NCBI RefSeq assembly: GCF_014633365.1
Contig: NC_068347.1
Span: forward strand, 25,150,493 to 25,214,492
Origin: Diospyros lotus
Lineage: Eukaryota; Streptophyta; Magnoliopsida; Ericales; Ebenaceae
Length of the DNA: 64,000 bases
Reading direction: 5' to 3'
This document shows, piece by piece, positions 21,201 through 31,050 of the stretch. Each line of letters opens with the position of its first letter. The first letter of the stretch is position 1. The notes beneath the pieces are model-generated. The model was not told the origin of the DNA. It ran no database searches and saw only the letters and a program-made list of their open reading frames with translations. The translations under genes were made by a program, and so were the position numbers.

Positions 21201-24174
21201 GACTCTACCACTTCAAAGTTGGGGGCACATCAAACTCCATGATGGTATGAATAATCCCTTACTACCCAGTCAGCAGTTCTTTAGTGCTCCAAATATAATG
21301 TATACTCCCCACTTACTATGAACTTGAGAAATTATATTTTGATTCTTTTTTCCTACATAAGAAAATACAGTATTCTAGGTAATGATTCCAAACATTATTT
21401 GAAAGGTAAAAGAAGAAATCCTGACATTAAAGCATATCAGTCCAAGAATTATAAAAATAAATGAAATATCCATCAATTCATTTTTTGGGCAGTAGAAACA
21501 GATAAACAGATAATAAATGCCAAGAAGCTGGGGAGGGGGGGGGTGTGGAGTGGGAGTTGGTGAACTTGCAAACCTCTATCTATTAGGAAATTGGACAAAG
21601 TATGGGGACTTCCCACTAGCTTGGTCTGTGGTCTAAGTCCAACTCCATTAGACGTAAGTGAATCCAATAGTCCCAATAGATGCAAGGGACAAGATTTGAA
21701 CTCCCATCACAGGTTCTCATAATAAAGGTTTTGGACAACCTTAGTGGTTAGGGAAAAGGATTGCTTCAATTTTCTTAACTTTGCCTGTTTCATTAGTGTC
21801 TTGGGCACAAAGTTAGTAAAATGCTTAATGTTCACATGCTGATGTTTCTAAAGCCCTTTTCACTAGGAAACCAAAAACATGCTACATAATATTGCTGCAT
21901 TGCATACCTTTTTCTTGTAGGCATCATTGACAGGAGACATGTAACCTCCAATTACACAAAATCCGTCCGAGTTTAATGCATCTCTAGCCAGCTCTAAGTA
22001 AGCAAATTCAATGAACAATTTTTTTTTAAAAAAAAACTCAAAATATTTCAGAGTTAAACAATAAATTCATATTTAGAAAAAAAAAAAATCATTAGTTCCA
22101 AATAAGATTTATCTATGAGTTTAAAAATACCAAATCAGATATTAATAGCATGCTTCAAAAGGAACAAGAAAAAGGATTCCTACTTATTCAGTGTCATGGT
22201 TAGCAGGCAAGATTGAGATTTAATAGTAGGGGTTAAAAAAATATCCTTATCTAATCTTCCTATAAGCAGTGTACTTGCCAGAGTTTTTTTCTCTCTTCTA
22301 TTTGGATCTCTGTGTTCTATATCTTTAAACGCTACACAACAGAGGCAAACCCTTTTTCCTTCTTTTGCAGCACAACAGAGGCAAACCCCTTTTTCTTCTT
22401 TTGCAACTGATACAATTAGCTTTATTCATAAAGAAATCCTATTTCAGAAAGACCAAAAATAAATTTTAAGTTACACAATAAGATGCCATCAATAGCCTGT
22501 CCATCAATATATCTATAATTAGTTGTTATAGAGCATGAACTCTAATAAAATAATAGTAAGCATGAACTCTAATAAAATAATAGTAAGATGTAAACTTTGT
22601 ACACAAAAAACCTTATGTGCTGTCATCTAATAAATGCTCTTTATAATTATTTGAACATAAACTACCATTCTATTTTTGTAAAGTATTTGGTCCTAACATT
22701 CTACACTTTGAAACCATAGACTGACACTAAAACCCATTGAAACAGTATCTTCGTATGGATTTAAGTGTTAAGTATAATTAATGAAGGCAAAACCTTCTGT
22801 TCTGACAATAACAGAATCTCACATAGTAACAACTTTGATAAAAAATCTATCGTTGTTAAAATGCAAAAACAAATCAAGGTTATAAAAAACTTACCAAAAA
22901 TACGCAAGTGCATATAAGTAGGAGGATTGAAACTTCCAGTCGATACAAGAACTACATACTTCTTGTCCCTAACAGAGAAAAGATAGACAGAGACAGACAA
23001 TAACCATGTTTTACAAATAACAGGAAAATAATATTATATAAAAAGGAAAACCATATTATTAAATTAATCTAACGAAATAAAACTGACTTGGAATAGGTCG
23101 AACGTAACTAAGCTCCCAGAAAAGACATTGATAAGATTGAAACTATGTGAATAAATTAAATAATTTAAAGAAGCACATTACCTACACTGTCAATCAGAAA
23201 TGAACAGACCCTCCTAAGGTGAAATAATAAGTACAAACCTAAACCCTAAACCCAGTGAAGCACACCTATCAGCTTCTTCTTTCAGATTATACATTAGCTT
23301 AAACTGATTGGCCAATGCCTAGATTGGCAGCAATACTGACATAACACTTAGCTTCATGGGATCAAAACCTCCAAGTGTAGTCAATCCCATGATTGATCAT
23401 TCTATGCACATGCTGGTAATATTACTAACTTCTAGATCAACTTATCATGTAAATTATATCATTTCAGTTTTAATACTATAATAAATGGCAATTATTTAGT
23501 ATGTGAAGATTTGATGAACCATAGGGGCCAATGAGTAAGGAGTAGGGCTTATTCAGAATTTAGCTTCTACTTTGCCAGTGTACAGATTGCTCAGAATAGT
23601 ATATCATCTATAAATAAAAGAAAGAGCTTTAAAATGGATGACGTCATTATTGGTTATGCAAGACACATGGAAGAATTATACTGCAGTCTCTAGTAGTCAT
23701 TAAAATTTAAAGAGAGGTAATTATAAGCAGATAGTTTCAGCCACTGAAAAATATAAAATGAATGTCTTAAAAATAATAAAGGGAAAGAACATTTTTACAA
23801 ATTAGACTCACTCGGATCCCTTTTTTGATGATTCTTCTGGTTCTGCAAAGCCGAAAGACAATTTATCCAGTGGCAGTTCGACATTTATATAACCTAAAGA
23901 GATAGAGAGAGAAAAAAATTAGAGCATCAATTGGCAGCAAAAGTTGCGGTTGATCACTAACATACCAGATTCAACGCTTTATAATTTCTTGTATTCAATT
24001 TGTCCAAATTAATGAAGTACGATCAAACAAAGTAGATGAACAATACCAATTCTACTGTCATTTTGACATTTTCTTACCGGAAAAGAAGGCAATTGTCCTC
24101 TCGGTTATATCAACAACGAAACACAAAAGCAAACACACATATACAGAGAGAGAGAGAGAGAGCCAACCGGACAT
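3251..24174 (-). CDS. NMNAT: Nicotinamide/nicotinate mononucleotide adenylyltransferase, ten exons
   Basis: The enzyme joins NMN or NaMN with ATP to make NAD or its deamido form. Exons in transcript order: 24078-24174, 23812-23893, 22895-22968, 21908-21993, 20778-20861, 20521-20605, 16821-16900, 16122-16223, 3461-3519, 3251-3350. All introns are GT-AG, all phases agree, and the 849-nt frame encodes 282 residues. The nucleotidyltransferase motif [12 protein letters not shown] lies at residues 71-82. It is followed by [46 protein letters not shown] and the C-terminal ATP-binding motif ISSTRIR (244-250). The order and spacing match plant NMNAT throughout. Introns 6 (3.6 kb) and 8 (12.6 kb) are swollen by retrotransposons. 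The start is the least certain part. The only usable ATG (24174, context CAACAATG) adds about 34 residues compared with the Arabidopsis protein as I remember it, including a hydrophobic stretch. The residue aligned with the usual initiator Met is Ile35 (ATA). Confidence 0.94.
4040..5082 (+). mobile_element. hAT DNA transposon, internally deleted, nested in Copia
   Basis: The ends are imperfect inverted repeats: CAATGGCGAAGCC at 4040 and the reverse complement CAGGGGCGGGGCT at 5082, of the CAGTGGCGGAGCC type common in plant hAT elements. The 8-bp sequence CATGTTGC flanks both sides (4032-4039 and 5083-5090), the duplication length typical of hAT. The 1043-bp length is far below an autonomous element (about 3-4 kb), and only the N-terminal part of the transposase frame remains. 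An ATT microsatellite lies at about 4993-5013. Confidence 0.93.
4275..4960 (+). pseudogene. hAT transposase N-terminus (TTF-type zinc-finger / DUF4371 family), truncated
   Basis: Two consecutive frames, 4275-4529 and 4530-4763, are separated by a TAG and continue to about 4960 past further stops. They contain a leader of the form [15 protein letters not shown], then [59 protein letters not shown] and RLNASTDCV. These are landmarks of the TTF-type zinc-finger hAT proteins that precede DUF4371 and the C-terminal dimerisation domain. The first cysteine of the FCLCCYL finger motif is replaced by tyrosine (FCLYYYL), and the catalytic and dimerisation regions are missing. It is not functional. Confidence 0.85.
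8486..9077. mobile_element. Solo LTR (592 bp) nested in Copia gag
   Basis: The segment starts TGTTGACC and ends CTTCACA, and is flanked on both sides by ATCTC (8481-8485 and 9078-9082). When it is removed, the Copia gag reading on the minus strand becomes continuous across the joint (NIKNLKQE followed by SYLG). No second copy or internal retrotransposon sequence is present. The best reading is a solo LTR left by recombination between two LTRs; the parent family and orientation are not determined. Confidence 0.82.
9215..12385 (+). mobile_element. Gypsy-type element without reverse transcriptase, nested in Copia gag
   Basis: The 5' LTR is 9215-9618 and the 3' LTR 12064-12385, flanked by GGATC at 9210-9214 and 12386-12390. 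The primer-binding site at 9621-9635 (TCGTATCAGAGC) is one or two changes from the tRNA-Met type. The LTRs share the segment reading TTGTAACCATAGGCTGTTG and a CT microsatellite that is much longer in the 5' copy (about 9429-9478) than in the 3' copy (about 12254-12284). The 5' LTR begins TA instead of TG. The internal region holds gag and protease only. It lies antisense to both the Copia host and NMNAT. Confidence 0.93.
10077..11950 (+). pseudogene. Gypsy gag and aspartic protease, frameshifted
   Basis: The frame at 10077-10478 is a coiled-coil-like gag N-terminus ([13 protein letters not shown]...). After a shift, the region around 10590-10680 has the gag motif [10 protein letters not shown]. 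The frame 10706-11299 is the capsid part ([38 protein letters not shown]). A zinc knuckle of the form CYKCG...GHQC spans 11270-11312. It is followed by LHPLRG and a protease-like segment with [19 protein letters not shown] near 11500-11560, where DSG is the aspartic active site. Coding similarity ends near 11940, just before the 3' LTR; no reverse transcriptase or integrase is present. Several frame breaks make it inactive. Confidence 0.85.
12690..13282 (-). other. Copia 5' leader with a 53-bp imperfect duplication
   Basis: Between the Copia gag start and its 5' LTR there is roughly 600 bp without recognisable coding sequence. At about 12897-13000 two copies of a unit containing GTTGGAGGTCC, GGGTGG and GCACAATGAC/GGACAATGAC follow each other with several differences. 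It probably represents untranslated leader of the retrotransposon. Confidence 0.45.
13416..15671 (-). mobile_element. Gag-only Gypsy element inserted in the Copia 5' LTR
   Basis: The LTRs are 13416-13677 (262 bp) and 15340-15671 (332 bp). Both start TGTCACAACC and end GTGACA, and the shorter copy lacks about 70 bp that is present in the other. ACTAA flanks both sides (13411-13415 and 15672-15676). On the minus strand the primer site TTTTGGTATCAGAGCC lies directly after the 5' LTR (below 15340), and a G-rich polypurine tract precedes the 3' LTR (about 13680-13690). The internal 1.66 kb contains a gag fragment (14041-14298, [25 protein letters not shown]) and no pol domains. It is a non-autonomous relative of the element at 17366-20074. 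Confidence 0.94.
17366..20074 (-). mobile_element. Gag-only Gypsy element in NMNAT intron 6
   Basis: The LTRs are 17366-18061 (696 bp) and 19699-20074 (376 bp), both starting TGTCACACCCTC and ending CGTGACA. AATTG flanks both sides (17361-17365 and 20075-20079). The minus-strand primer site ATTGGTATCAGAGCC abuts the LTR at 19698. Gag fragments occur at 18728-18955 ([29 protein letters not shown]), about 18480-18620, and a zinc-knuckle remnant at 18130-18348 ([14 protein letters not shown], first Cys lost). No pol is present. The left LTR is about 320-340 bp longer because of an extra block at roughly 17548-17885. It is inserted in the same sense as NMNAT. Confidence 0.94.
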
Positions 24175-24239
24175 TGTTGACAAGCCGAGACGAAAGAGTA
24201 GCGGCGAAATTCTCTCAGTAATCAAATTTTCTCTTCGCT

Positions 24240-25330
24240 GAACTCTACGAGAACGCTTTGTCTAGCGTTCCAAACGGGATATGACTATCTAAAAAAAGGA
24301 AAAAGGTTACATTTAGTACATGAATTTTGGTATATATACCTTTTTTGGGTCAATATAATACACTACCTTACAAAATTGGTCAATTCAGTACAAATCAGAA
24401 ATCGCTAAAACATATTCAACCCCCTTACCTTTTTCTGTTTAAGCAAAGAGCACCTATGTGCCCCCCTCAACTTCTAATTTGGAGCCTATTAGGCACCAAC
24501 TTTTAATTTAGACCCATCAGCCCCATCATAATCCAGTCAGCAATGCGTGTGGAATAACGCGCAATTGAGGCGCGTGAGAAATGAAAGGAATCCCTGCAAC
24601 TGCCAATTTTGCCCTCACACTATTTCTTAATTTACAAAATTACCCTCTCCTTCATCTGGGCAGCTAGCTCGTTAATGGCGGACGAAGGGCTGGATGGGCA
24701 GCGATTGACGGCGACAATGGACAGACGTCCGGCGAGTATGAGTCCCAAAGGACCGGCGATGCGAGATCGACCAACGGAGGGAGGGGAAGCAATAGTCGTC
24801 GGTGACTGGCAGAGGCGACGGAGGCGAAGCTTGACCGAACAAAACAAAGGCGATCGGCGGGGAAAGAGGCGGTCTGCGACGGGGGCGGCGGACGGCGATG
24901 GCGAGGAAGAAACGACCGGCGAAGGGGCAAACGGCGAGGCGGCTGCTGCGATAATCGGAGAAGACGAAGGGTCGCCCAGATCTCGCTGAAGAAGACGACC
25001 GGACGCAGCAATGACGGCGACGATAGCGGCGGCGTCGGCCACTAATGGCGGTGCGGTTGACGGCGACAGGCGCAGTCGACGGCGGTGGCGATGATAGCGG
25101 CGGTCAGTGGCAGAGAAGGCAGAGCTCGTGTATGGCACGCAGAGAATGAGGACACAATGAATCCCAAATTGTATCTTAGAGGGACACAATAGGTCCTGCT
25201 GAAGTGCACAAATTTAACGAAAAGTACAGGGGGCTGGCAGCGTCTTTACCCAATCAGGAATCGTTAAACTCATCTGACGGACATAACCTAATTTTTATAG
25301 CAGAAAAAAAAGAGTACCAAGACTCGAGCC
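24240..25330. other. NMNAT upstream region with GC-rich, transposon-like block
   Basis: Directly upstream of NMNAT exon 1, 24290-24480 begins with AT-rich sequence (TTACATTTAGTACATGAA and similar), followed by a GC-rich, CGG/GGCGA-dominated core at 24660-25110, then another low-GC flank to 25310. The related phrases AGAAATCGCTAAAAC (about 24400) and AGGAATCGTTAAACTC (about 25255) occur on both sides. Long frames on both strands of the core are compositionally biased (Arg/Ala/Gly/Ser) and overlap one another, so I do not call a gene. This layout resembles non-autonomous DNA transposons, but exact ends were not established. Confidence 0.4.
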
Positions 25331-25439
25331 ACAGCGGAAGAGCATGGGCTCCCTATTCCATGCTTTGGCGAGCAGAATAACCGCCCGTTGGAGATTCAGA
25401 TTTGTTCCAAAAAATTCCAATCAATTGATATAACAAACA

Positions 25440-27366
25440 TCTGTATGTGTTCCAATCAATTGAAACACTTTCACTCACACATAGAAACCCTTTCACTCAA
25501 ATACATTAGAAATTGATGAAATCCAAGCAACACGAAATTATTGCACCAGTAAACACTAAAGCAGAAGTAAGGAATAAGTAACGGTACACCCGTTGTTTTA
25601 GTGCGGATTGGATTTGGACGATTGTCCAACCTAAAGAGGGATGGAGATCGATTGACGAGATGATGTAGAGACAAGGAGATTGTTGATCTGACTCCAACAG
25701 GTCGCCAATCTGCTCGTCAAGCCAAATCAATAGCGATCCAACCGGTTTTGGAGACCTCCAACGGTGCTCATCATCGCCAAAGTTTTGGCGAAGCCCAAAA
25801 TCGTCGCCACAGTTGGCGATCGATTTCGCCCAAGTCTGCCTCGCTTTCTCTCTCCCACAATGCCGGAAGAGGACGACTAGACACGGCGGATGAGGAAATC
25901 GGCCGGAGACGACAAGTTGCAGATGCGGCGGAACTGTTGCAGACGTGGCGGCGGCGGCGACGAGCTGCAGATCCATCGGCGACGACGAGCCAATTGTTCG
26001 GCGGTGGGTTGTTCGGAGCGTGTTGTTCGGCGACAGGCACAAATCTGATTTGTGATTTTTGTATATTTGGATGAGTTATATTATTTATTTGTGTATATGA
26101 TTATTAATTTTGGCTATGTGCTTATTTCATTATTTTGTATAAGAGTGTATCTAATTATTTTATATATTTAATTATTTATTTATGTATTTAATTATTAATT
26201 TTATATATGAATGTATTTAATTATTTTATATATTTAATTATTAATTATATATAAGGTAATATAAATAAAATTAAAATTTATTAATAAATAAATAAAATAA
26301 AAAATAAAATAGAGAAAAAAATAAGAAGTGTTGTTGGAACATATACGATTTTTGTAAATCTTAAAAGTTAGTTAATATTTAAATTAATAATATATTTAAA
26401 TAAATGTGTTTTAAGTTATTATTTATATAATTATATATTTAATTTAAAAAAATTAATAAACTATCAAAAATTTAACCCAAAAAAAAAATAAGGGCAGCTT
26501 CAATCCAACATGAACATAACTTCTATCATCAAAACAACCTTGGAAATCAAATTAAAAAAAAAATAAAAGATTAGACCAAAAGGTTCAAAATCACTATGAA
26601 AGACTAGACCAATATAATTAAATTATCACAATAAAAACAAAATTATTAGCTTATTGACAAGAATCACCGAATTAGAGTTGTGAATCAACGTCAACATCGA
26701 GCACAAAAACCTTAATTAGTATAGATGCAACAGCAAGTAATAGAGCAATGGCAACGAAAGGGAACCAAGCAATTGAACACCAAGCAACTGAGCAATCGAA
26801 ATGTGAATCGTCGACGACAGTAAGTATCAAATAATCAACCGACAAAGAGAACAATGATAAAAGAATGGTCAAAGAGTTGAGAGTGAGGAGATGTAGGGCT
26901 CAAGATAATTGATATATGTTGGTTAAAGATGGAATTTTCTTCTGTCTCTAACCAACAAAAATGAGTTTCGATATTTTTAAAAATATTTTTAAAATTATAA
27001 AAATGATCCGAAAATAGTTTTAGACTTTGTTAAAGTTTCAAAAATAAAAAATATTTTGAAAACTTTAAAACGACGTCTCCAATTCGTTTCCATGCATCAA
27101 TTACTAAATCTATGGCAAATAAACTCTTCTTCAATTTTAATATTTATCTATATTTTTATATGATTTTTAAATTATTTTTCATCTTTAAAAATATAGATAG
27201 AACACTTAAAATTTTTAGTTGGCTTTTTATTTATAATTAGGGATTTATTATATAAATAAAATTATCATATCAAGCATAACTGTGAGTATCAAATTAAAAT
27301 TTATAATTATAATTGTTGGGTTAAATTATGTATTTGTAAAATTATCTATCTATTCTACTAAATAAC
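25440..27366. other. Intergenic; GC-rich block then AT-rich DNA
   Basis: 25560-26040 is a second GC-rich block rich in GGCGA/CGGCGG words with overlapping biased frames on both strands and no recognisable protein. 26060-27366 is AT-rich, with repeated TATTTAATTATTAATTTTATATA words (about 26080-26290). Nothing with gene structure was seen. Confidence 0.5.
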
Positions 27367-27994
27367 TGATAATGGTTTTTGGGACCAACCACCACGTGTC
27401 ACCTCTGCGAATGGACCTCGGGAATTGGACCTTGGACTTGGCAATGTCAGACCTCGATAATAGGACTTGCAAGACAATGGAGTGACGGGGCTAGGGTCCC
27501 CCGGGGTGGACTCCGACGCTCAAATTAGTAGAATAAATGCAAGTAATCATAACTGTGAGAGTTGTAGAGCTTTTTATACCTGATGAGGACCGGCCCGGAT
27601 CTTTCGGATTCTGCACAAGATTGTTGATTTACCACGTGTCAGCCTCTCGGGTAATCCACGTGGCGAGCAAGACTATTAGCGCGTAGGGGTATTCTAGTAA
27701 TTTTAGGTAATGCCACATCACTTGCCCCCACTCCTTGAGCTGAGCTGAGAATCACGCTGGGTCGAGGAATAACTTAATTTCTGAGGCTATTTAACTGTAA
27801 ATTTTTCTCGAGATGTGCAAAAGTATTTTTAAGTATGAGACAACTAAGCCCCAAACTCTTGAGGTTAGTTTTTTCCTCTCTTTTTTTATTTTTATTTCTT
27901 CCATTGCTTTTTTTATTTATATTATTTTGCTCCTTATTTGTTGCTTGTTTTTTGTCTTTTTTTTTTTTTAATTCATCTTCTTCCTCGGCCAGGC

Positions 27995-28375
27995 AAAGGC
28001 TTGCCTGGTCAAGGTCGGCTCTGGCTCGGCCATGGCCGAGGCAGGACTCGGCTTAGCCAGACCTCGGCTGCGGCCGAGGTCGACCTTGGCTCGTGGCTGA
28101 GCCAGAGCTCGACCACGCTCGGCCTCGCCAGATCTTGGCGAGGCTGAGCTCCTCGGCCATGGCCGAGCGCTTGGCTCGGCCTGACCGAGGTCGGCCAGGG
28201 CCGGGGAGTTCGGCCTTGGCCGAATCTGCCATGGCCGACCTCCCTCTAGGAGCCCCCTTCCTGCTTGCTTGCTGCTTTTTTTTTATTACATATATATATA
28301 GATATATATATATATAAATGGGATATATATATAAATATATATATGGGCGCACATTGGGTCGGCCATGGCCGACCC
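27995..28375. repeat. GGCCGAGG-rich palindrome cluster and AT microsatellite
   Basis: Many copies of TCGGCC/GGCCGA occur at 27995-28235, including the perfect 16-bp palindrome CTCGGCCATGGCCGAG at 28025-28040 and again at 28152-28167. A TATATA tract spans about 28287-28345. A 20-bp perfect palindrome, GGGTCGGCCATGGCCGACCC, lies at 28356-28375. All are inside the Gypsy element, between its minisatellite and polypurine tract. Confidence 0.8.
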
Positions 28376-28606
28376 TTGGGATTTTTGCCCCTTTTTTTTT
28401 AATATATATATTTTTTAATAATAACAAAATAAGCCTTAACTTGACTAACCCGTTTCTTTGGCTTTTCTTTGTTGCAGGTGTGGCTCGAGATTTTCCAAGG
28501 TAGGTCGTGCCTATTTAAACTCCATTTGGTTTGTGCCCAGCTGTGGTTTTCCTTCTCTAACCTTCTGCATTCCTTTAATTCGAGAATGAGTCAGGGCTCT
28601 TGAACC

Positions 28607-29600
28607 TTGGATTTTAGCTACTTCTGTGAGGGTGTTGATTTCCTTCCGGCCACTAGTTCGTCTTCGTCTTGGGGACAGCCTAGGGCTCTTGACCCTTGGA
28701 TTGTCGCCACTTCCACGCGAATGAGGGTGTTGAGTTTCTTCCGGCCACTAGTTCGCCTTCGTCTTGGGGACAGCCTAGGGCTCTTGACCTTTGGATTGTC
28801 GCCACTCCCACCCGAAGGAGAGTGTTGAGTTTCTTCCGGCCATTAGTCCCTCTTTGTCTTGGGGACGACCTAGGGCTATTAACCCTTGGATTGTCGCCAC
28901 TCCCACGCAAAAGAAGGTGTTGGACTCTGAATTTTTTTCTTGGCCATTAGTCCACCTTTGGGGACGGCCTAGGGTTCATAACCCTTAGATTTTAGCCACT
29001 CCATCGCGGATGAGGGTGTTGGGCTAGAATTTTTCCTTGGCCATTAGTCCATCTTCAGCTTATAGACGGCCTAGGGCTCGCGACCCTTGGATTTTAGCCA
29101 CTCTCTCGCGGAGGAGGGTGTTAGGCTAGAATTTTTTCTTGGCCATTAGTCCATCTTCGGCTTGTGGACGGCCTAGGGCTCGTGACCCTTGGATTTTAGC
29201 CACTCCCTCACGGAGGAGGGTGTTGGGCTAGAGTTTTTCCTTGGCCATTAGTCTATCTTCGGCTTGTGGACGGCCTAGGGCTCGTGACCCTTGGATTTTA
29301 GCCACTCCCTCACGGAGGAGGGTGTTGGGCTAGAGTTTTTCCTTGGCCATTAGTCTATCTTCGGCTTGTGGACGGCCTAGGGCTCGTGACCCTTGGTTTT
29401 TAGCCACTCCCTCACGGAGGAGGGTGTTAGGCTAGAGTTTTTTCTTGGCCATTAGTCCATCTTTAGCTTGTGGACAGCCTAGGGCTCGTGACCCTTGGAT
29501 TTTAGTCACTCCCTCACGGAGGAGGGTGATAGGCTAGAGTTTTTCCTTGGCCATTAGTCTACATTTGGGGACGACCTAGGGCTCGTGACCCTTGGATGAG
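28607..29600. repeat. Minisatellite, about ten units of 95-102 bp
   Basis: The word CCTAGGG recurs at 28679, 28774, 28869, 28969, 29070, 29172, 29274, 29376, 29478 and 29575. The spacing is 95, 95, 100, 101, 102, 102, 102, 102, 102 and 97. Each unit has CTTGGCCATTAGTC, then CTTGGGGACGGCC or CTTGTGGACGGCC, then GACCCTTGGATTTTAGCCAC, then GGAGGGTGTT. The central units (29070-29478) are nearly identical, which suggests recent array growth, while the edge units are diverged. The array lies in the 3' non-coding part of the Gypsy element. Confidence 0.93.
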
Positions 29601-29838
29601 TTTTTCCGTGGCCATTCGTCCAAAAAAAAGAATACAAAGAGGTTCGAGGAATACCCCTTCTCATTGAAAAAACTTCCTTAAGTTTTGGACATTCCAGGTA
29701 TGCTTCAAGGACTTGCTTCCCATGTCTTCTAGTCAATATGCCCTCCGGACTTAAGGATTCTATCACCCAGTACGGTCCTTCCCAATTCAGAGTTAGTTTA
29801 TTCGCATCTCGAGGATGACTCACGTCAAATCGTCGCAA
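29554..29838 (-). pseudogene. Gypsy integrase C-terminal remnant
   Basis: The minus-strand frame reads RRFDVSHPRDANKLTLNWEGPYWVIESL. This matches the region after the integrase core in Gypsy pol, where the pattern is K-LxxxWEGPYxV. It is followed by a plausible polyprotein end. Only about 90 residues remain; the rest of pol has been deleted between here and gag. Confidence 0.75.
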
Positions 29839-29899
29839 TACAAGATCTCATGGCATGAAACTCCTAGCGTGGACTCATCGGTTATAGTACATAGTAATG

Positions 29900-31050
29900 C
29901 GGCTCTTCGGATTTACGACAGGTCTGGGAGCTCATCCATCCCCAGCGGGCTGTTTTCCTTCTCTCTGGGACGGTGTCCAACTTCGCTCTCGGAAGCGATC
30001 CCGAGTAGGAGACCTTCTCCTATTATCTGACTTGGACTCAACTCTACCCAAACTCACGCCTTCTTGGCCAACGAAATCTCGGAGGTAACCCCGGTTGATA
30101 AGCTCCTAAATCTCTTCTTTTAACTGGATGTAGTCCTCTGTAACATGACCATGGTCGCTGTGGAAACGACAATACTTTCTTTTGCTTCGAGTGTTGGGTG
30201 GAGACCTCAGCGGTGGAGGACGCCGCAGATAATCCTTATCCTCTAATGCTAGTAAAATTTCTGCTCGACTGGCGTTGAGGGGAGTATAACTCACCGGGTT
30301 GCCATGGGCACCCCCAAAGCCCAGGCGATCAGGAGCTCGGGAGGGGCGATAGTCCGTCTTCTGTTCCACCATCGACTTTTTCATCTCATTTTCTCTTTCT
30401 TTCTTGTCTGGTTGTTCAACTCGCTTCACCTTCATCATCTCTTCCGCATTGATGTACTTATTAGCCCGTGTAAGGGCTTCTGTGAAAGTACGAGGTGGAG
30501 TCTTGGCCAAGGACTGAGCGAATGGTCCCGCCCTCAAGCCATTCTGGAGAGCCACCATTGCGATCCGCTGATTGAACTCGTCAATGCTTAATGCCTCTTC
30601 ATTAAATCTAACCACGAAATCCCTTAGGGATTCACCCTAGTTTTGCTTGATATTCACCAGAGCCATGGAAGACTTCCGGTGGCGCTTCAAGGGAGCGTAA
30701 TGGGCTAAAAAACAGGTCTTTAGCTCTTCTCAGCTGTTGATGGAACGATGGGGAAGACAGGAGTACCAGGTCCGGGCATGACCTCCCAAAGTAGCTGAAA
30801 ATGCGCGGCACCACATCGCGTCGGACCCCAACTGCACCAGCATGTGAGAGGAGAAAAGTTTTACGTGATCATAGGGGTCCGTGCTTCCGTCATAGAGCTT
30901 GATGGATGGGATACGAAACCTTTCTGGTGGGACCTCCGACATGATACCCTTGCTCAAGGGTTGGTTAGAGCCAAGGTGGGGCAGCTCTTCCTTTCCTTTT
31001 TTGAGTTCCTGAACTTGCCTCTTTAAGAAACGCAATCGCCTCTCCTGCAA
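29900..31050 (-). pseudogene. Gypsy (Tat-like) gag, broken
   Basis: Minus-strand frames 31050-30730 and 30615-30106 encode the gag core: PERFRIPSIKLYDGSTDPYD, DAMWCRAFSATLGGHARTWY, LPHRSINS, then VRFNEEALSIDEFNQRIAMV and TPPRTFTEALTRANKYINAEE. A CCHC-like CRFHSDHGHVTEDYIQLK segment follows near 30120-30170. This capsid pattern is typical of Tat-group plant Gypsy elements. The two frames are separated by a break near 30640, and an Arg-rich tail reads on to about 29900. It is not intact. Confidence 0.88.

Noticed and set aside
24609..25189. Long frames on both strands encoding Arg/Gly/Ala- or Ser/Pro-rich proteins
   Set aside because: GC-rich repeats keep several frames open at once; the composition is biased and there is no recognisable family.
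25506..26074. Three overlapping frames of 89-178 residues
   Set aside because: Same GC-rich composition effect as the neighbouring island; no motif on either strand.
28607..29600. CRISPR-like array
   Set aside because: Units of 95-102 bp are repeated as a whole with no unique spacers; this is a minisatellite inside a plant retrotransposon.
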